Shown: positions 1-7,878 of the stretch, in pieces
Layout: every line of letters begins with the position of its first letter
How positions within the stretch are numbered: the stretch's first letter is position 1
Notes under the pieces: generated by a model
The model's database searches: none
What the model was told of the DNA's origin: nothing
What the model saw: the letters and a program-made list of their open reading frames with translations, nothing else
Origin: Pedobacter caeni
GTDB lineage: Bacteria > Bacteroidota > Bacteroidia > Sphingobacteriales > Sphingobacteriaceae
Assembly: GCF_900129215.1 (NCBI RefSeq)
Contig: NZ_FQUQ01000007.1
Span: 62,001 to 126,000, forward strand
Direction: 5' to 3'
DNA length: 64,000 bases
Program-made: the position numbers and the translations under genes

Positions 1-1771
1 GTACTTTTTTCAGATTTTCTTAGGTATGTTCCTGGGCAGCCTGATCAGCATGTGTTTTCCCTTTCTAACGCAGAGTCTGGTTGATTTCGGTGTAAACAGG
101 AAAAATTTAAGTTTTATCCATCTGATTTTATTATCTCAGCTATTGCTGTTTTTAGGTAGCATCGCTGTTGACCTGATCCGAAACTGGATACTTCTTCATG
201 TCAGCACCAGGATCAGTATTACCATTATTTCCAATTTCCTCGTTAAGCTGATGAAGTTACCTATCAATTTTTTCGAGTCAAAGAATGTCGGAGACATTAC
301 ACAGCGGATCAATGATCATCATCGGATTGAAACTTTTCTGACGGGTTCCACACTTAGTACGCTCTTTTCAGTCATTAATCTGATTGTCTTTTCCTTTGTC
401 CTTGCCATCTACAATGTAAAACTCCTGCTCATCTTCGGGGTAGGCAGCTTGCTCTCCATTCTATGGATTTCCATTTTCTTAAAGAAGAGAAAGCACATTG
501 ATTATGCAAGGTTTCAACGCTCAAGAGAGAATCAGAATAGTCTGTATGAAATCATTACCGGCATGCAGGAAATTAAACTTTACAATAGTCAGCGGGCCAG
601 ACGTTGGGAATGGGAGCGAATACAGGCAAAACTTTTTAAAGTTAATATAAAGAGTCTCGCACTTGATCAGTATCAGGAAATTGGCTCTTCCTTTTTCACG
701 CAACTTAAAAATATTATTATTTCTTATTCCGCCGCTGTATTGGTCATTAACCAGGAAATATCTCTGGGTGTGATGTTAAGTATTTCCTATATCGTTGGCC
801 AAATGAATGGTCCATTAGCCCAAATCATTCAATTTATCAGGAGCATCCAGGATGCCAAAATCAGCATGGACAGGTTAGCCGAAATCCATAACAAGCCAGA
901 GGAAGAAGCCAGTGAAGATCTTGTTGGCGATAATGAGAACGAAATAGCGCATGTTTACAACGGTGCGGATCCCGATGGGGTTTACTTCAATCACAGTCAC
1001 TTTTTAAATAGCATGAAAACAGATTCCGGAGATGGAATTACAATTTCAAATCTATCTTTCAGGTACGGATCACCCAAAAGTCCCTTGATTCTGAAGGACA
1101 TCAGCATGCACATTCCAAAAGGAAAAATCACAGCAATTGTAGGCGCAAGTGGAAGTGGCAAAACGACTTTGATGAAGCTGTTATTGAAATTCTATCCCCC
1201 TTCAGAAGGAAATATCTTCATAGACGGGCTAAATATAAAAGACATTTCGGCACAACTATGGCGAAATAACTGTGGAACAGTAATGCAGGATGGTTACATA
1301 TTTTCAGATTCAATTGCCAGAAATATTGCCGTTGATGGGGAACGCATTCAGGAAGAGAGACTCTACGATGCCATCAGGGTGGCTAATATACAGGAATACA
1401 TTTCCAAATTACCCCTGGGCTTTACCACCAGAATAGGAAACACCGGCTCTGGTTTGAGTGGAGGGCAAAAGCAACGTCTTTTCATTGCCAGAGCAGTGTA
1501 TAAAGATGCAAAATATCTTTTCTTTGACGAAGCAACCAGTGCACTTGATTCAAATAATGAAAAAGTGATTATGGAAAATATGGAGCAATTCTATCAGGGA
1601 AAAACCGTGCTTATTGTGGCTCATCGCCTGAGTACAGTAAAAAATGCAGATCAGATTATCGTAATGAAAGATGGAGAAATTGTAGAACAAGGAAGTCATT
1701 ATGAGCTTGCTGATCAAAGGGGTTATTATTACGAGTTGGTAAAGAACCAGCTGGAGTTAGGAAACGCTTAA
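1..1771 (+). CDS. Export ABC transporter, ATP-binding/permease (5' end outside window)
   Basis: This is an ABC exporter half-transporter that probably pumps the modified peptide of this locus across the inner membrane. The reading frame is open to the left edge, so the first visible ATG is not necessarily the start. An upstream C39 leader-peptidase domain, common in such exporters, cannot be seen or excluded. The visible part has about five membrane segments followed by a complete nucleotide-binding domain: Walker A GASGSGKT, signature LSGGQKQR, Walker B YLFFDEATSALD and the AHRLS switch histidine. A linker rich in Glu and Asp (near nt 890-1020) separates the two domains. The HlyD gene follows after 10 nt, so they are co-transcribed. 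The export function is well supported; the substrate is inferred from the neighbours. Confidence 0.9.
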   Translation, partial: YFFQIFLGMFLGSLISMCFPFLTQSLVDFGVNRKNLSFIHLILLSQLLLFLGSIAVDLIRNWILLHVSTRISITIISNFLVKLMKLPINFFESKNVGDITQRINDHHRIETFLTGSTLSTLFSVINLIVFSFVLAIYNVKLLLIFGVGSLLSILWISIFLKKRKHIDYARFQRSRENQNSLYEIITGMQEIKLYNSQRARRWEWERIQAKLFKVNIKSLALDQYQEIGSSFFTQLKNIIISYSAAVLVINQEISLGVMLSISYIVGQMNGPLAQIIQFIRSIQDAKISMDRLAEIHNKPEEEASEDLVGDNENEIAHVYNGADPDGVYFNHSHFLNSMKTDSGDGITISNLSFRYGSPKSPLILKDISMHIPKGKITAIVGASGSGKTTLMKLLLKFYPPSEGNIFIDGLNIKDISAQLWRNNCGTVMQDGYIFSDSIARNIAVDGERIQEERLYDAIRVANIQEYISKLPLGFTTRIGNTGSGLSGGQKQRLFIARAVYKDAKYLFFDEATSALDSNNEKVIMENMEQFYQGKTVLIVAHRLSTVKNADQIIVMKDGEIVEQGSHYELADQRGYYYELVKNQLELGNA

Positions 1772-1781
1772 GAAAAAGAAC

Positions 1782-2507
1782 ATGCCAAACGAAAATCAAC
1801 CACTGGAGATCAGAAGTAATGAAATGGAAGAAATAGTTGGACAAGTTCCACACTGGATTATTCGTTGGGGGATATGTGTGCTGTTTTCAGTAGGAATCAT
1901 CGGCTTTATCATCACAAAATATGTAAGCTTTCCAGACATTCTTGCCGCCCAGGTATTGGTACAAGCCAAACAACAACCAGGAAAAGTAACGGTCAGGAGG
2001 GAGGATGCCCAACAGGAGTTCAAGCTATTGATCAAAGAGGGGCAACAAGTGACCATCGGAGATACCCTTTTAATCCGTAGAGATACCAAAACAAATATCA
2101 ACTATCCTATCATCACTCCAATGGAAGGAAAAATTTACATCTCCTACGGCATCGATGAAAAAAATACGCTTGACTATGTGATTTGGGTCGTACCAAAAAC
2201 CTCCAGTTTCGATATTAAAATAAAATACAGTAACAGAGGGGCGGGAAATGTAAAGACCGGACAAATCGTAAAAATTAACCTGTATGATTATCCGAATAGT
2301 CAATATGGCTTCCTGGAAGGTAAAATCACCAGCATACTTCCGGTACAACTAAATGAGCAGCATCAGGCTTATGTTAAGCTGGAACACACCAAATTAATCA
2401 CTTCCAACAATATGGAACTTCCAATCTTATCTACGATGCAGGGAGATGGAGAAATTTTATTAAATGACAGAAGTATCTTTCAACGAATTTTTGGAAGTAT
2501 ATTGTAA
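1782..2507 (+). CDS. Short HlyD-family periplasmic adaptor
   Basis: This is a membrane-fusion (adaptor) protein that would link the upstream ABC exporter to an outer-membrane channel. It has a cytoplasmic N-terminus, one membrane helix at about residues 26-46, a lipoyl/barrel-like stretch (ITPMEGKIYI, about residues 110-120) and a C-terminal beta domain. At 241 residues it is much shorter than classical HlyD (over 400). No long coiled-coil hairpin is visible between the two barrel halves, as in the reduced adaptors seen in Bacteroidota peptide export loci. Its start lies 10 nt after the ABC gene and the dehydratase gene begins about 40 nt after its stop. The family call is firm; the exact partner channel is unknown. 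Confidence 0.82.
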   Translation: MPNENQPLEIRSNEMEEIVGQVPHWIIRWGICVLFSVGIIGFIITKYVSFPDILAAQVLVQAKQQPGKVTVRREDAQQEFKLLIKEGQQVTIGDTLLIRRDTKTNINYPIITPMEGKIYISYGIDEKNTLDYVIWVVPKTSSFDIKIKYSNRGAGNVKTGQIVKINLYDYPNSQYGFLEGKITSILPVQLNEQHQAYVKLEHTKLITSNNMELPILSTMQGDGEILLNDRSIFQRIFGSIL

Positions 2508-2549
2508 TTTTATAAGAATGTAGAATTGAATATATTTTAAATCTGACCA

Positions 2550-5500
2550 ATGTATCAACACTTTGGAAAAGCAATCATTAGAACCCCCTTGTTTACTTAT
2601 CATGACCTGATCCGTCCGGATAGTGATCAATCATTTGATTTTGAACATCTGTTACAAAAAAAATTAAACGATCCATATTTTATGGAAGCCTTATATTGGG
2701 CTTCTCCCGGCCTCTATTCACTTTCAAAAGACCTGCAAAAAAACCTGATCAAAGACGAAAAAAAAAAAGACCGGCTTTTGCATTCTTTAAAAAAATACAT
2801 CATCAGGGCAGGAAGCAGAAGTACTCCCTATGGGATATTCGCGGGTTGTGATATTGTTGAGATCAATTCTGAGGGATCCTCTTCTTCGGAAAAAAGAAGT
2901 AATCTGACTCTTTCCAGAAAGATCAGACCGGATATGAGCTTACTGGTCAACCTGGTTGAACATATCAAAACCAATTCTACCATCTGGCCTTATTTAAACT
3001 ACCGGATAAACAACTCTCTTTATACTGTTCAAGAGACTTTTCGGTATATGGAGTATCGCATAAACGAAGGACAAAGGGAATATCAATTGAATGCCATTGA
3101 ACGATCACCTGTTCTGGATAAAATATTAGCCAATGCCCGCAACCAATCCCTTAAAATAAGTGATTTCTTTCAGCTGATTGGTAATGACAGTGACGATCAG
3201 GAGAAATCCGTATTTATAAAAGACCTTATTGAGATGCAATTTCTAGTCAGTGACCTTGAATTGGAAGTGACAGGAAACGAACAATTGAATAAACTGAAAA
3301 ACCAGTTAATACAGCTTAAAAAAAACGATGTTGATGTCGATGAGTACCTCAACCTCATTGAAAATCTGGAAAATGTTATTGATAAATTTGAACGTGCTCC
3401 GATTGGGGTAATTCCTTTCAGGGAGATTCATCTGTTAAAGCATCAGCTGGAACAGATGAAGATTCCGATCGACAAAGATTCAATAATACATGGAGACTTA
3501 CTAAGGCCGGATGAAACAGGTATTAAGCTATCAGAAGCGCTAATTGAAGAGCTCTTACAAGCGATAAAAGCATTTAGTAAATTATCTGCGAAAACACCTT
3601 TTTATGAAGAACAACTTAAGCGTTTTAAAACTGCATTTATTGAAAAATACGAAACTCAGGAAATTCCGCTTTCCGAGGTTAGTGATATGGAAATGGGCAT
3701 TGGATTTCCAACGATAAACGGGATTGGCAATATTGCTCACAACCCTTTCACGGAGCAGATTAAAGGGCCGGTTTTCCAGGACAAAACTGAAGTAAAATAC
3801 AAGTGGCATGACTTCCTTCAAGAGAAAACCAGTCAGGCTGAACAGGCAGGCCAGAGAGGGATCGTACTAACTGATAAAGATCTACATCCATTTAAGGATA
3901 AAACATCCCTTCTGGCGAACACCATCTCCCTTCTTTTTTCCATATTACCAGATGGACAGATATTACTACAGAGCGTCGGAGGGTCAACTGCAAACAGTTT
4001 ATTAGCCCGTTTTGCTTATCTATCACCTGAAATAAATAGCTTATCTAAGCACATTTCAGAGAAAGACATTAAACTTTCAAAAGAAGCTATATTAGCCGAA
4101 ATTGTTCATCTACCAGAAGGCAGGGTAGGAAATGTTATCCGAAGACCTATATTAAGTCCTTATGAGATTCCTTTTCTTGCTAAATCAGGACTGGAAGATA
4201 AAAACCAAATTCAATTAGATGATCTCCTGATTTCCGTCCAGTATGACCAGGTTGTTTTACGTTCTAAAAGACTAAATAAGCAGATCATCCCACGATTGTC
4301 TTGTGCTCACAATTATAGTTTAAGTCAGCTATCTGTCTATCAATTACTCTCTGCATTACAACATCCAGGGAAACTTGGTTTTCAAGTCAGTTGGGGTACA
4401 TGGGCCAGCAGCAGAAAGTTCCTACCGAGAATCTCTTATGGAAAAGTGATATTGCAACTGGCAAAATGGAACTTTAAACCTCAGGATTATGGCTTTATTC
4501 TAGAAGATGGAGATCCAGTGTGTAGCCTAAGGGAATTTTTAAAAAAATGGTCTGTTCCAAGATACATTGCAATAAGTGATGGTGACAATGATCTGTTCCT
4601 GGACATTGAAGAACAAGATTATCTGGATATTTTATTGGAAGAGCTAAGAAAAAAGAAATCCTTACGATTTGTGGAATGGCTTTATTTTGGCGATCAGCAG
4701 CAACCAATTGAAAAAACCTATGTAAATCAGTTCATTCTGCCGCTCTACAGGAATGAAGCCACACCAAAATCTATACCTGAGTTCTTTGATGACACCAGGA
4801 AAGACAAATCTATTATCAGAAGCTTTCCTCCAGGTAGTGATTGGGCATATTTCAAAATCTATTGTGGAGCTTATATTTCTGATTATATATTAACAAAAAA
4901 AATAGCTCATCTGAGCAAAAGCCTGTTGCAGGACCAATTGATTGACAAATTTTTCTTTATTCGCTACACCGATCCCAATTATCACATTCGCTTCAGGGTA
5001 CAAATGAAGGAGTCTCTGTCTTCAAATTGGGGAGAAGTAGTAAAACGCACCTACCAGACACTTGAACCATATACCACCTCCAGAACAATATGGAAGATCC
5101 AACTTGACACCTATCATCGCGAACTGGAACGGTATGGAAGTGACGACATAGATGCTACCGAAGATTTATTTTTCCATGATTCCATGCTGTATTTTAAGCT
5201 ACTGGAGGAGGAATCTTTCCATACGGATGATACTGTACGCTTATTAACTGCACTTAAAAACATTGATAAATGGCTAATTTTGTTTAAACTAGACCTTCAA
5301 GCAAGGATTTCCTTCACAGAACAAATGGCTCAGGCCCTGCTTAAAGAATTTGGAAATGAAGTCAAAGTAAAAATAGATATGCAATACAGAGAAATGAAAC
5401 AACAGGTTGGAAGCTTTATAGCCAGCGATCAATTCGAAGATCTATTTCATATTCGGGATAAAATGATTGCTGAAGATTTGCCAAGGGAGAATCTGGCAAG

Positions 5501-5624
5501 TTATATACATATGAGTATCAACAGATGGTTTAAATCTGATCAGAGGTTGATGGAACTCATTTGTTATACCTTTTGTGCAAAATACTATAAAACCCAGACG
5601 AATCACCATACTTTTCGAGCATAG
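2550..5624 (+). CDS. Full-length class I lanthipeptide-type dehydratase (LanB)
   Basis: LanB enzymes dehydrate Ser and Thr of a precursor peptide by transferring glutamate from glutamyl-tRNA and then eliminating it. The 1024-residue protein matches the full-length fused form. Near the N-terminus, R86-x3-R90-x-T92-P-Y-G matches the Arg/Thr cluster needed for glutamylation in NisB. The C-terminal elimination (SpaB_C/thiopeptide-type) domain spans about residues 755-1010. It carries FFIRYTDPNYHIRFR (R805, R814, R816), RELERYG (E858, R861) and HMSINR (H987, R992), the same spacing as NisB E823/R826 and H961/R966 as I recall them. Both half-reactions therefore look intact, unlike the split LanB proteins of pinensin-type clusters. 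The next gene starts 1 nt after the stop. No LanC cyclase or LanP protease is visible in the window. Confidence 0.92.
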   Translation: MYQHFGKAIIRTPLFTYHDLIRPDSDQSFDFEHLLQKKLNDPYFMEALYWASPGLYSLSKDLQKNLIKDEKKKDRLLHSLKKYIIRAGSRSTPYGIFAGCDIVEINSEGSSSSEKRSNLTLSRKIRPDMSLLVNLVEHIKTNSTIWPYLNYRINNSLYTVQETFRYMEYRINEGQREYQLNAIERSPVLDKILANARNQSLKISDFFQLIGNDSDDQEKSVFIKDLIEMQFLVSDLELEVTGNEQLNKLKNQLIQLKKNDVDVDEYLNLIENLENVIDKFERAPIGVIPFREIHLLKHQLEQMKIPIDKDSIIHGDLLRPDETGIKLSEALIEELLQAIKAFSKLSAKTPFYEEQLKRFKTAFIEKYETQEIPLSEVSDMEMGIGFPTINGIGNIAHNPFTEQIKGPVFQDKTEVKYKWHDFLQEKTSQAEQAGQRGIVLTDKDLHPFKDKTSLLANTISLLFSILPDGQILLQSVGGSTANSLLARFAYLSPEINSLSKHISEKDIKLSKEAILAEIVHLPEGRVGNVIRRPILSPYEIPFLAKSGLEDKNQIQLDDLLISVQYDQVVLRSKRLNKQIIPRLSCAHNYSLSQLSVYQLLSALQHPGKLGFQVSWGTWASSRKFLPRISYGKVILQLAKWNFKPQDYGFILEDGDPVCSLREFLKKWSVPRYIAISDGDNDLFLDIEEQDYLDILLEELRKKKSLRFVEWLYFGDQQQPIEKTYVNQFILPLYRNEATPKSIPEFFDDTRKDKSIIRSFPPGSDWAYFKIYCGAYISDYILTKKIAHLSKSLLQDQLIDKFFFIRYTDPNYHIRFRVQMKESLSSNWGEVVKRTYQTLEPYTTSRTIWKIQLDTYHRELERYGSDDIDATEDLFFHDSMLYFKLLEEESFHTDDTVRLLTALKNIDKWLILFKLDLQARISFTEQMAQALLKEFGNEVKVKIDMQYREMKQQVGSFIASDQFEDLFHIRDKMIAEDLPRENLASYIHMSINRWFKSDQRLMELICYTFCAKYYKTQTNHHTFRA

Positions 5625-5625
5625 G

Positions 5626-6729
5626 ATGAATAACCCTAATAAGTACTCCATTTATCCAAATCTATGGGCCAGAATCGGTCTCCATCTGCTCCTATGGCTA
5701 TTGCTATATATTTTTACGATGATCATTTGCAAAGGTACTTTTGCGATCGGAATGCTAAGCGCTCCTGTTTTGCTGTATAGCTTGATTTTATCATTTGTAG
5801 TGATCTGTAATCATTACTTCCTATCCTATATCACCCTTCCTTTTCTTGAAAAAAGAACGTGGTTATGGACTGTCCCTTTACAGTTGGTTATGGTTTATAT
5901 TTTCTCTGTAACTGTAATTATTCTATCCATAGCTTTTATTGCAAAATCGTTCCCCGAGTATCCGACATTAAAACTGCAAAGTGAGAGGTATTATCTTTAT
6001 AACTTCGCTAACATCTTTAATTACAAATCATTTTCCTGGTTTATATCCTTTACACTTTTCTTCAACATACTTTCCTTTTTATTGAAGTTCGCAAAGAATT
6101 ATTATGAAACAAACCAGGACAAGATCTCACTGATAAAAGAAAAAAATCAGATGGAGTTAAACTTTTTACGCTCTCAGATTCAGCCACATTTTTTATTTAA
6201 CACTTTGAATAACATCTATGGATTGGTCATTGAGAATCAAAAAGCAAGTCAGTCAATCATTAAATTATCCGACTTATTACGATTCTCCTTATATGAAAGC
6301 AGTCAGGGGGAAATTTCACTTCAAAGGGAAATTTCATTTCTAACAGATTATATTATTTTAGAACAAATCCGCCATAAAGATGACCGGGTGAACATTGAAT
6401 TTGATTTTGACAACATCGAAGAAAAATCGATAAAAATAAAGCCATTACTACTGGTGAATTTCATCGAAAATGCATTTAAGCATGGGGTAAATGCAAATAT
6501 AAACTACTCCTGGGTTAAAATTATTTTGACCTCAAAAAAAAATGTTGTACATTTTACCATAGAAAATAATAAGCCGAAAAAAAAACATCCGACAAAACAG
6601 GAAACCGGCGTTGGCCTGAGGAATGTTCGCAGACGATTAGAACTGGAATATCCTGAACGTTATGATTTGAGTATTAAAGAAACATCGGAAGTCTATGAAG
6701 TTAAATTAACCCTGAGAATTAATGAGTGA
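5626..6729 (+). CDS. LytS/YehU-type sensor histidine kinase
   Basis: This is a membrane sensor kinase of the His_kinase (PF06580) family that pairs with LytTR regulators. About four membrane helices fill the first 150 residues, followed by a short coiled linker. The phospho-acceptor is H188 in the QIQPHFLFNTLNN motif, and NFIENAFKHG is the ATP-binding N box. I chose the ATG just after the dehydratase stop; an in-frame ATG 51 nt earlier lies inside the dehydratase gene and is less likely. The gene overlaps the regulator gene by 8 nt, so the pair is translationally coupled. There is no large periplasmic domain, so the signal probably acts in or at the membrane. Its place inside the biosynthetic operon suggests that it controls peptide production, perhaps by sensing the product. 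Confidence 0.9.
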   Translation: MNNPNKYSIYPNLWARIGLHLLLWLLLYIFTMIICKGTFAIGMLSAPVLLYSLILSFVVICNHYFLSYITLPFLEKRTWLWTVPLQLVMVYIFSVTVIILSIAFIAKSFPEYPTLKLQSERYYLYNFANIFNYKSFSWFISFTLFFNILSFLLKFAKNYYETNQDKISLIKEKNQMELNFLRSQIQPHFLFNTLNNIYGLVIENQKASQSIIKLSDLLRFSLYESSQGEISLQREISFLTDYIILEQIRHKDDRVNIEFDFDNIEEKSIKIKPLLLVNFIENAFKHGVNANINYSWVKIILTSKKNVVHFTIENNKPKKKHPTKQETGVGLRNVRRRLELEYPERYDLSIKETSEVYEVKLTLRINE

Positions 6730-7474
6730 TCACATGACCGTTATTATCGTTGATGACGAACCAATAGCACAAGACATTATTGAGAAATTTGTAGGCATGG
6801 TCCCTTACCTGAAATTGATCAAAAAATGCGACAATGCTATTGAAGCGTTAAATGACATTCAGAAGTTTAAACCGGATCTGGTTTTTTTAGATGTACAAAT
6901 GCCAGAAATGACAGGACTGGAAATGCTGAAAATTCTTCGCCACAACAGTTCCTTTATCGTCATTACAACGGCTTTTCCTCATTTTGCTATTGATGGATTT
7001 AACATGGATGTTACCGATTATCTGTTGAAACCCATCCCATTTGAACGATTTTTAAAAGCTGTAAATAAATGCTACGATTTTTTTAAGTTAAGTAAAGGTT
7101 ATCATGACCATTCAGAACCCCCGATCACACCAACCGCTCCAAACAATGCCAAAACCTATATTTTTGTTAAAGAAGGAAAAAAATTAGTTCAGGTCTGTGT
7201 AGAGGACATCGTCATGGTAAAGGCGCTGAAAGATTACATGGAGCTTTTCCTGATTGATCGTAAAGTCATTGTACACATTACAATGGCCAAACTGGAAGAA
7301 ATCCTCACTCCCCCACTATTCATTCGTGTAAGTCGTTCTTGTATTGTAAGAAAAACCTCCATCAAATCTATTCAGGACCTCCATATGGAAATCGACCTGA
7401 AATCTGAAGAAAGAATTGTTATTGGCAATACCTATTGGGAAGCCTTAAGATCCAATTTTAAAGAACTTTTCTAG
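6722..7474 (+). CDS. LytTR-family response regulator
   Basis: This is a two-component response regulator of the LytR/AlgR class. Residues 1-120 form the receiver domain, with the acidic pair DDE near residue 11, phospho-acceptor D57 in VFLDVQMPEM, and Lys in the LLKPIPFER loop. After a Pro/Thr-rich linker (about residues 130-145) comes a LytTR DNA-binding domain (about residues 148-248) that includes FIRVSRSCIVR. The start overlaps the kinase gene. LytTR proteins usually bind paired direct repeats, and such a repeat lies about 120 nt downstream, directly before the small precursor gene. The family call is secure; the target is inferred. Confidence 0.92.
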   Translation: MSDHMTVIIVDDEPIAQDIIEKFVGMVPYLKLIKKCDNAIEALNDIQKFKPDLVFLDVQMPEMTGLEMLKILRHNSSFIVITTAFPHFAIDGFNMDVTDYLLKPIPFERFLKAVNKCYDFFKLSKGYHDHSEPPITPTAPNNAKTYIFVKEGKKLVQVCVEDIVMVKALKDYMELFLIDRKVIVHITMAKLEEILTPPLFIRVSRSCIVRKTSIKSIQDLHMEIDLKSEERIVIGNTYWEALRSNFKELF

Positions 7475-7591
7475 ACCCCAGAAGCTCCAATATTTTTCTA
7501 TTTCAGAATAGAAATTGATATTTTTTGCAGTTTCATCGAAAAAATAACTCATTCCGTCTAAAAAATATTCCGCTTTCCAAATCGTCATCTA

Positions 7592-7620
7592 TATTAGTAT
7601 TAAACCTATTAGTATAAACC
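7592..7620 (+). repeat. Tandem direct repeat, candidate LytTR operator
   Basis: Two adjacent copies are present, TATTAGTATTAAACC and TATTAGTATAAACC, differing by one base. They end 9 nt before the first ATG of the small peptide gene and follow the LytTR regulator gene. LytTR regulators bind imperfect direct repeats, so this may be the regulator's target. However, the centre-to-centre distance of about 15 nt is shorter than the roughly 21 nt known for several LytTR sites. The repeat could also be part of the promoter or 5' untranslated region. Confidence 0.4.
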
Positions 7621-7629
7621 AAAAAACAA

Positions 7630-7770
7630 ATGATTATGGAAAGTTCAAAATTACTCATCAAGAAAAAGATAGTATTTAAGCCTGCTACTAAAAATGCGAC
7701 AAAAGGAAAAGTCAATTTTTTTGATACGACGACTACCATCCTTCCGCCTACCAGTACCACTCAGATATAA
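7630..7770 (+). CDS. Candidate RiPP precursor peptide, Thr-rich and cysteine-free (46 aa)
   Basis: This small gene follows the dehydratase-kinase-regulator operon on the same strand and is closed by a strong hairpin 62 nt later. An A-rich stretch (CCAAAAAACAA) precedes the ATG, typical for Bacteroidota translation starts; ATG codon 3 is an alternative start giving 44 residues. The front half is basic: KLLIKKKIVFK (residues 7-17) resembles the KLxLxKxxI leaders I recall for Bacteroidota class I lanthipeptides. The tail from D32 is low-complexity: four Thr in a row, ILPP, then TSTTQI, so 8 of the last 14 residues are Ser or Thr. There is no Cys anywhere, hence no lanthionine could form within it. 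There is also no GG cleavage site; the only Gly is G26. The role as substrate is inference from position, size and composition. Confidence 0.72.
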   Translation: MIMESSKLLIKKKIVFKPATKNATKGKVNFFDTTTTILPPTSTTQI

Positions 7771-7831
7771 TACAATAACGTAAATCCTGCATTAACGAGT
7801 AACTAAAATTAATCCTCATCCCTATTTCCAA

Positions 7832-7868
7832 AAGGCCTGGTTATGAATCCATAATCAGGCCTTCCTTT
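7832..7868 (+). terminator. Terminator hairpin closing the RiPP locus
   Basis: The 14-nt arms AAGGCCTGGTTATG and CATAATCAGGCCTT pair with one G-T wobble around a 4-nt loop and are followed by CCTTT. It lies between the precursor gene and the convergent isocitrate lyase gene and probably serves both strands, although the T-tract is weak. Confidence 0.75.
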
Positions 7869-7878
7869 ACACTGATTG

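Noticed and set aside
7533..7760. Minus-strand 75-codon ORF over the small peptide gene
   Set aside because: It is antisense to the precursor candidate, has no supporting start region, and its hydrophobic composition is explained by the complement of the Lys/Thr-rich gene.
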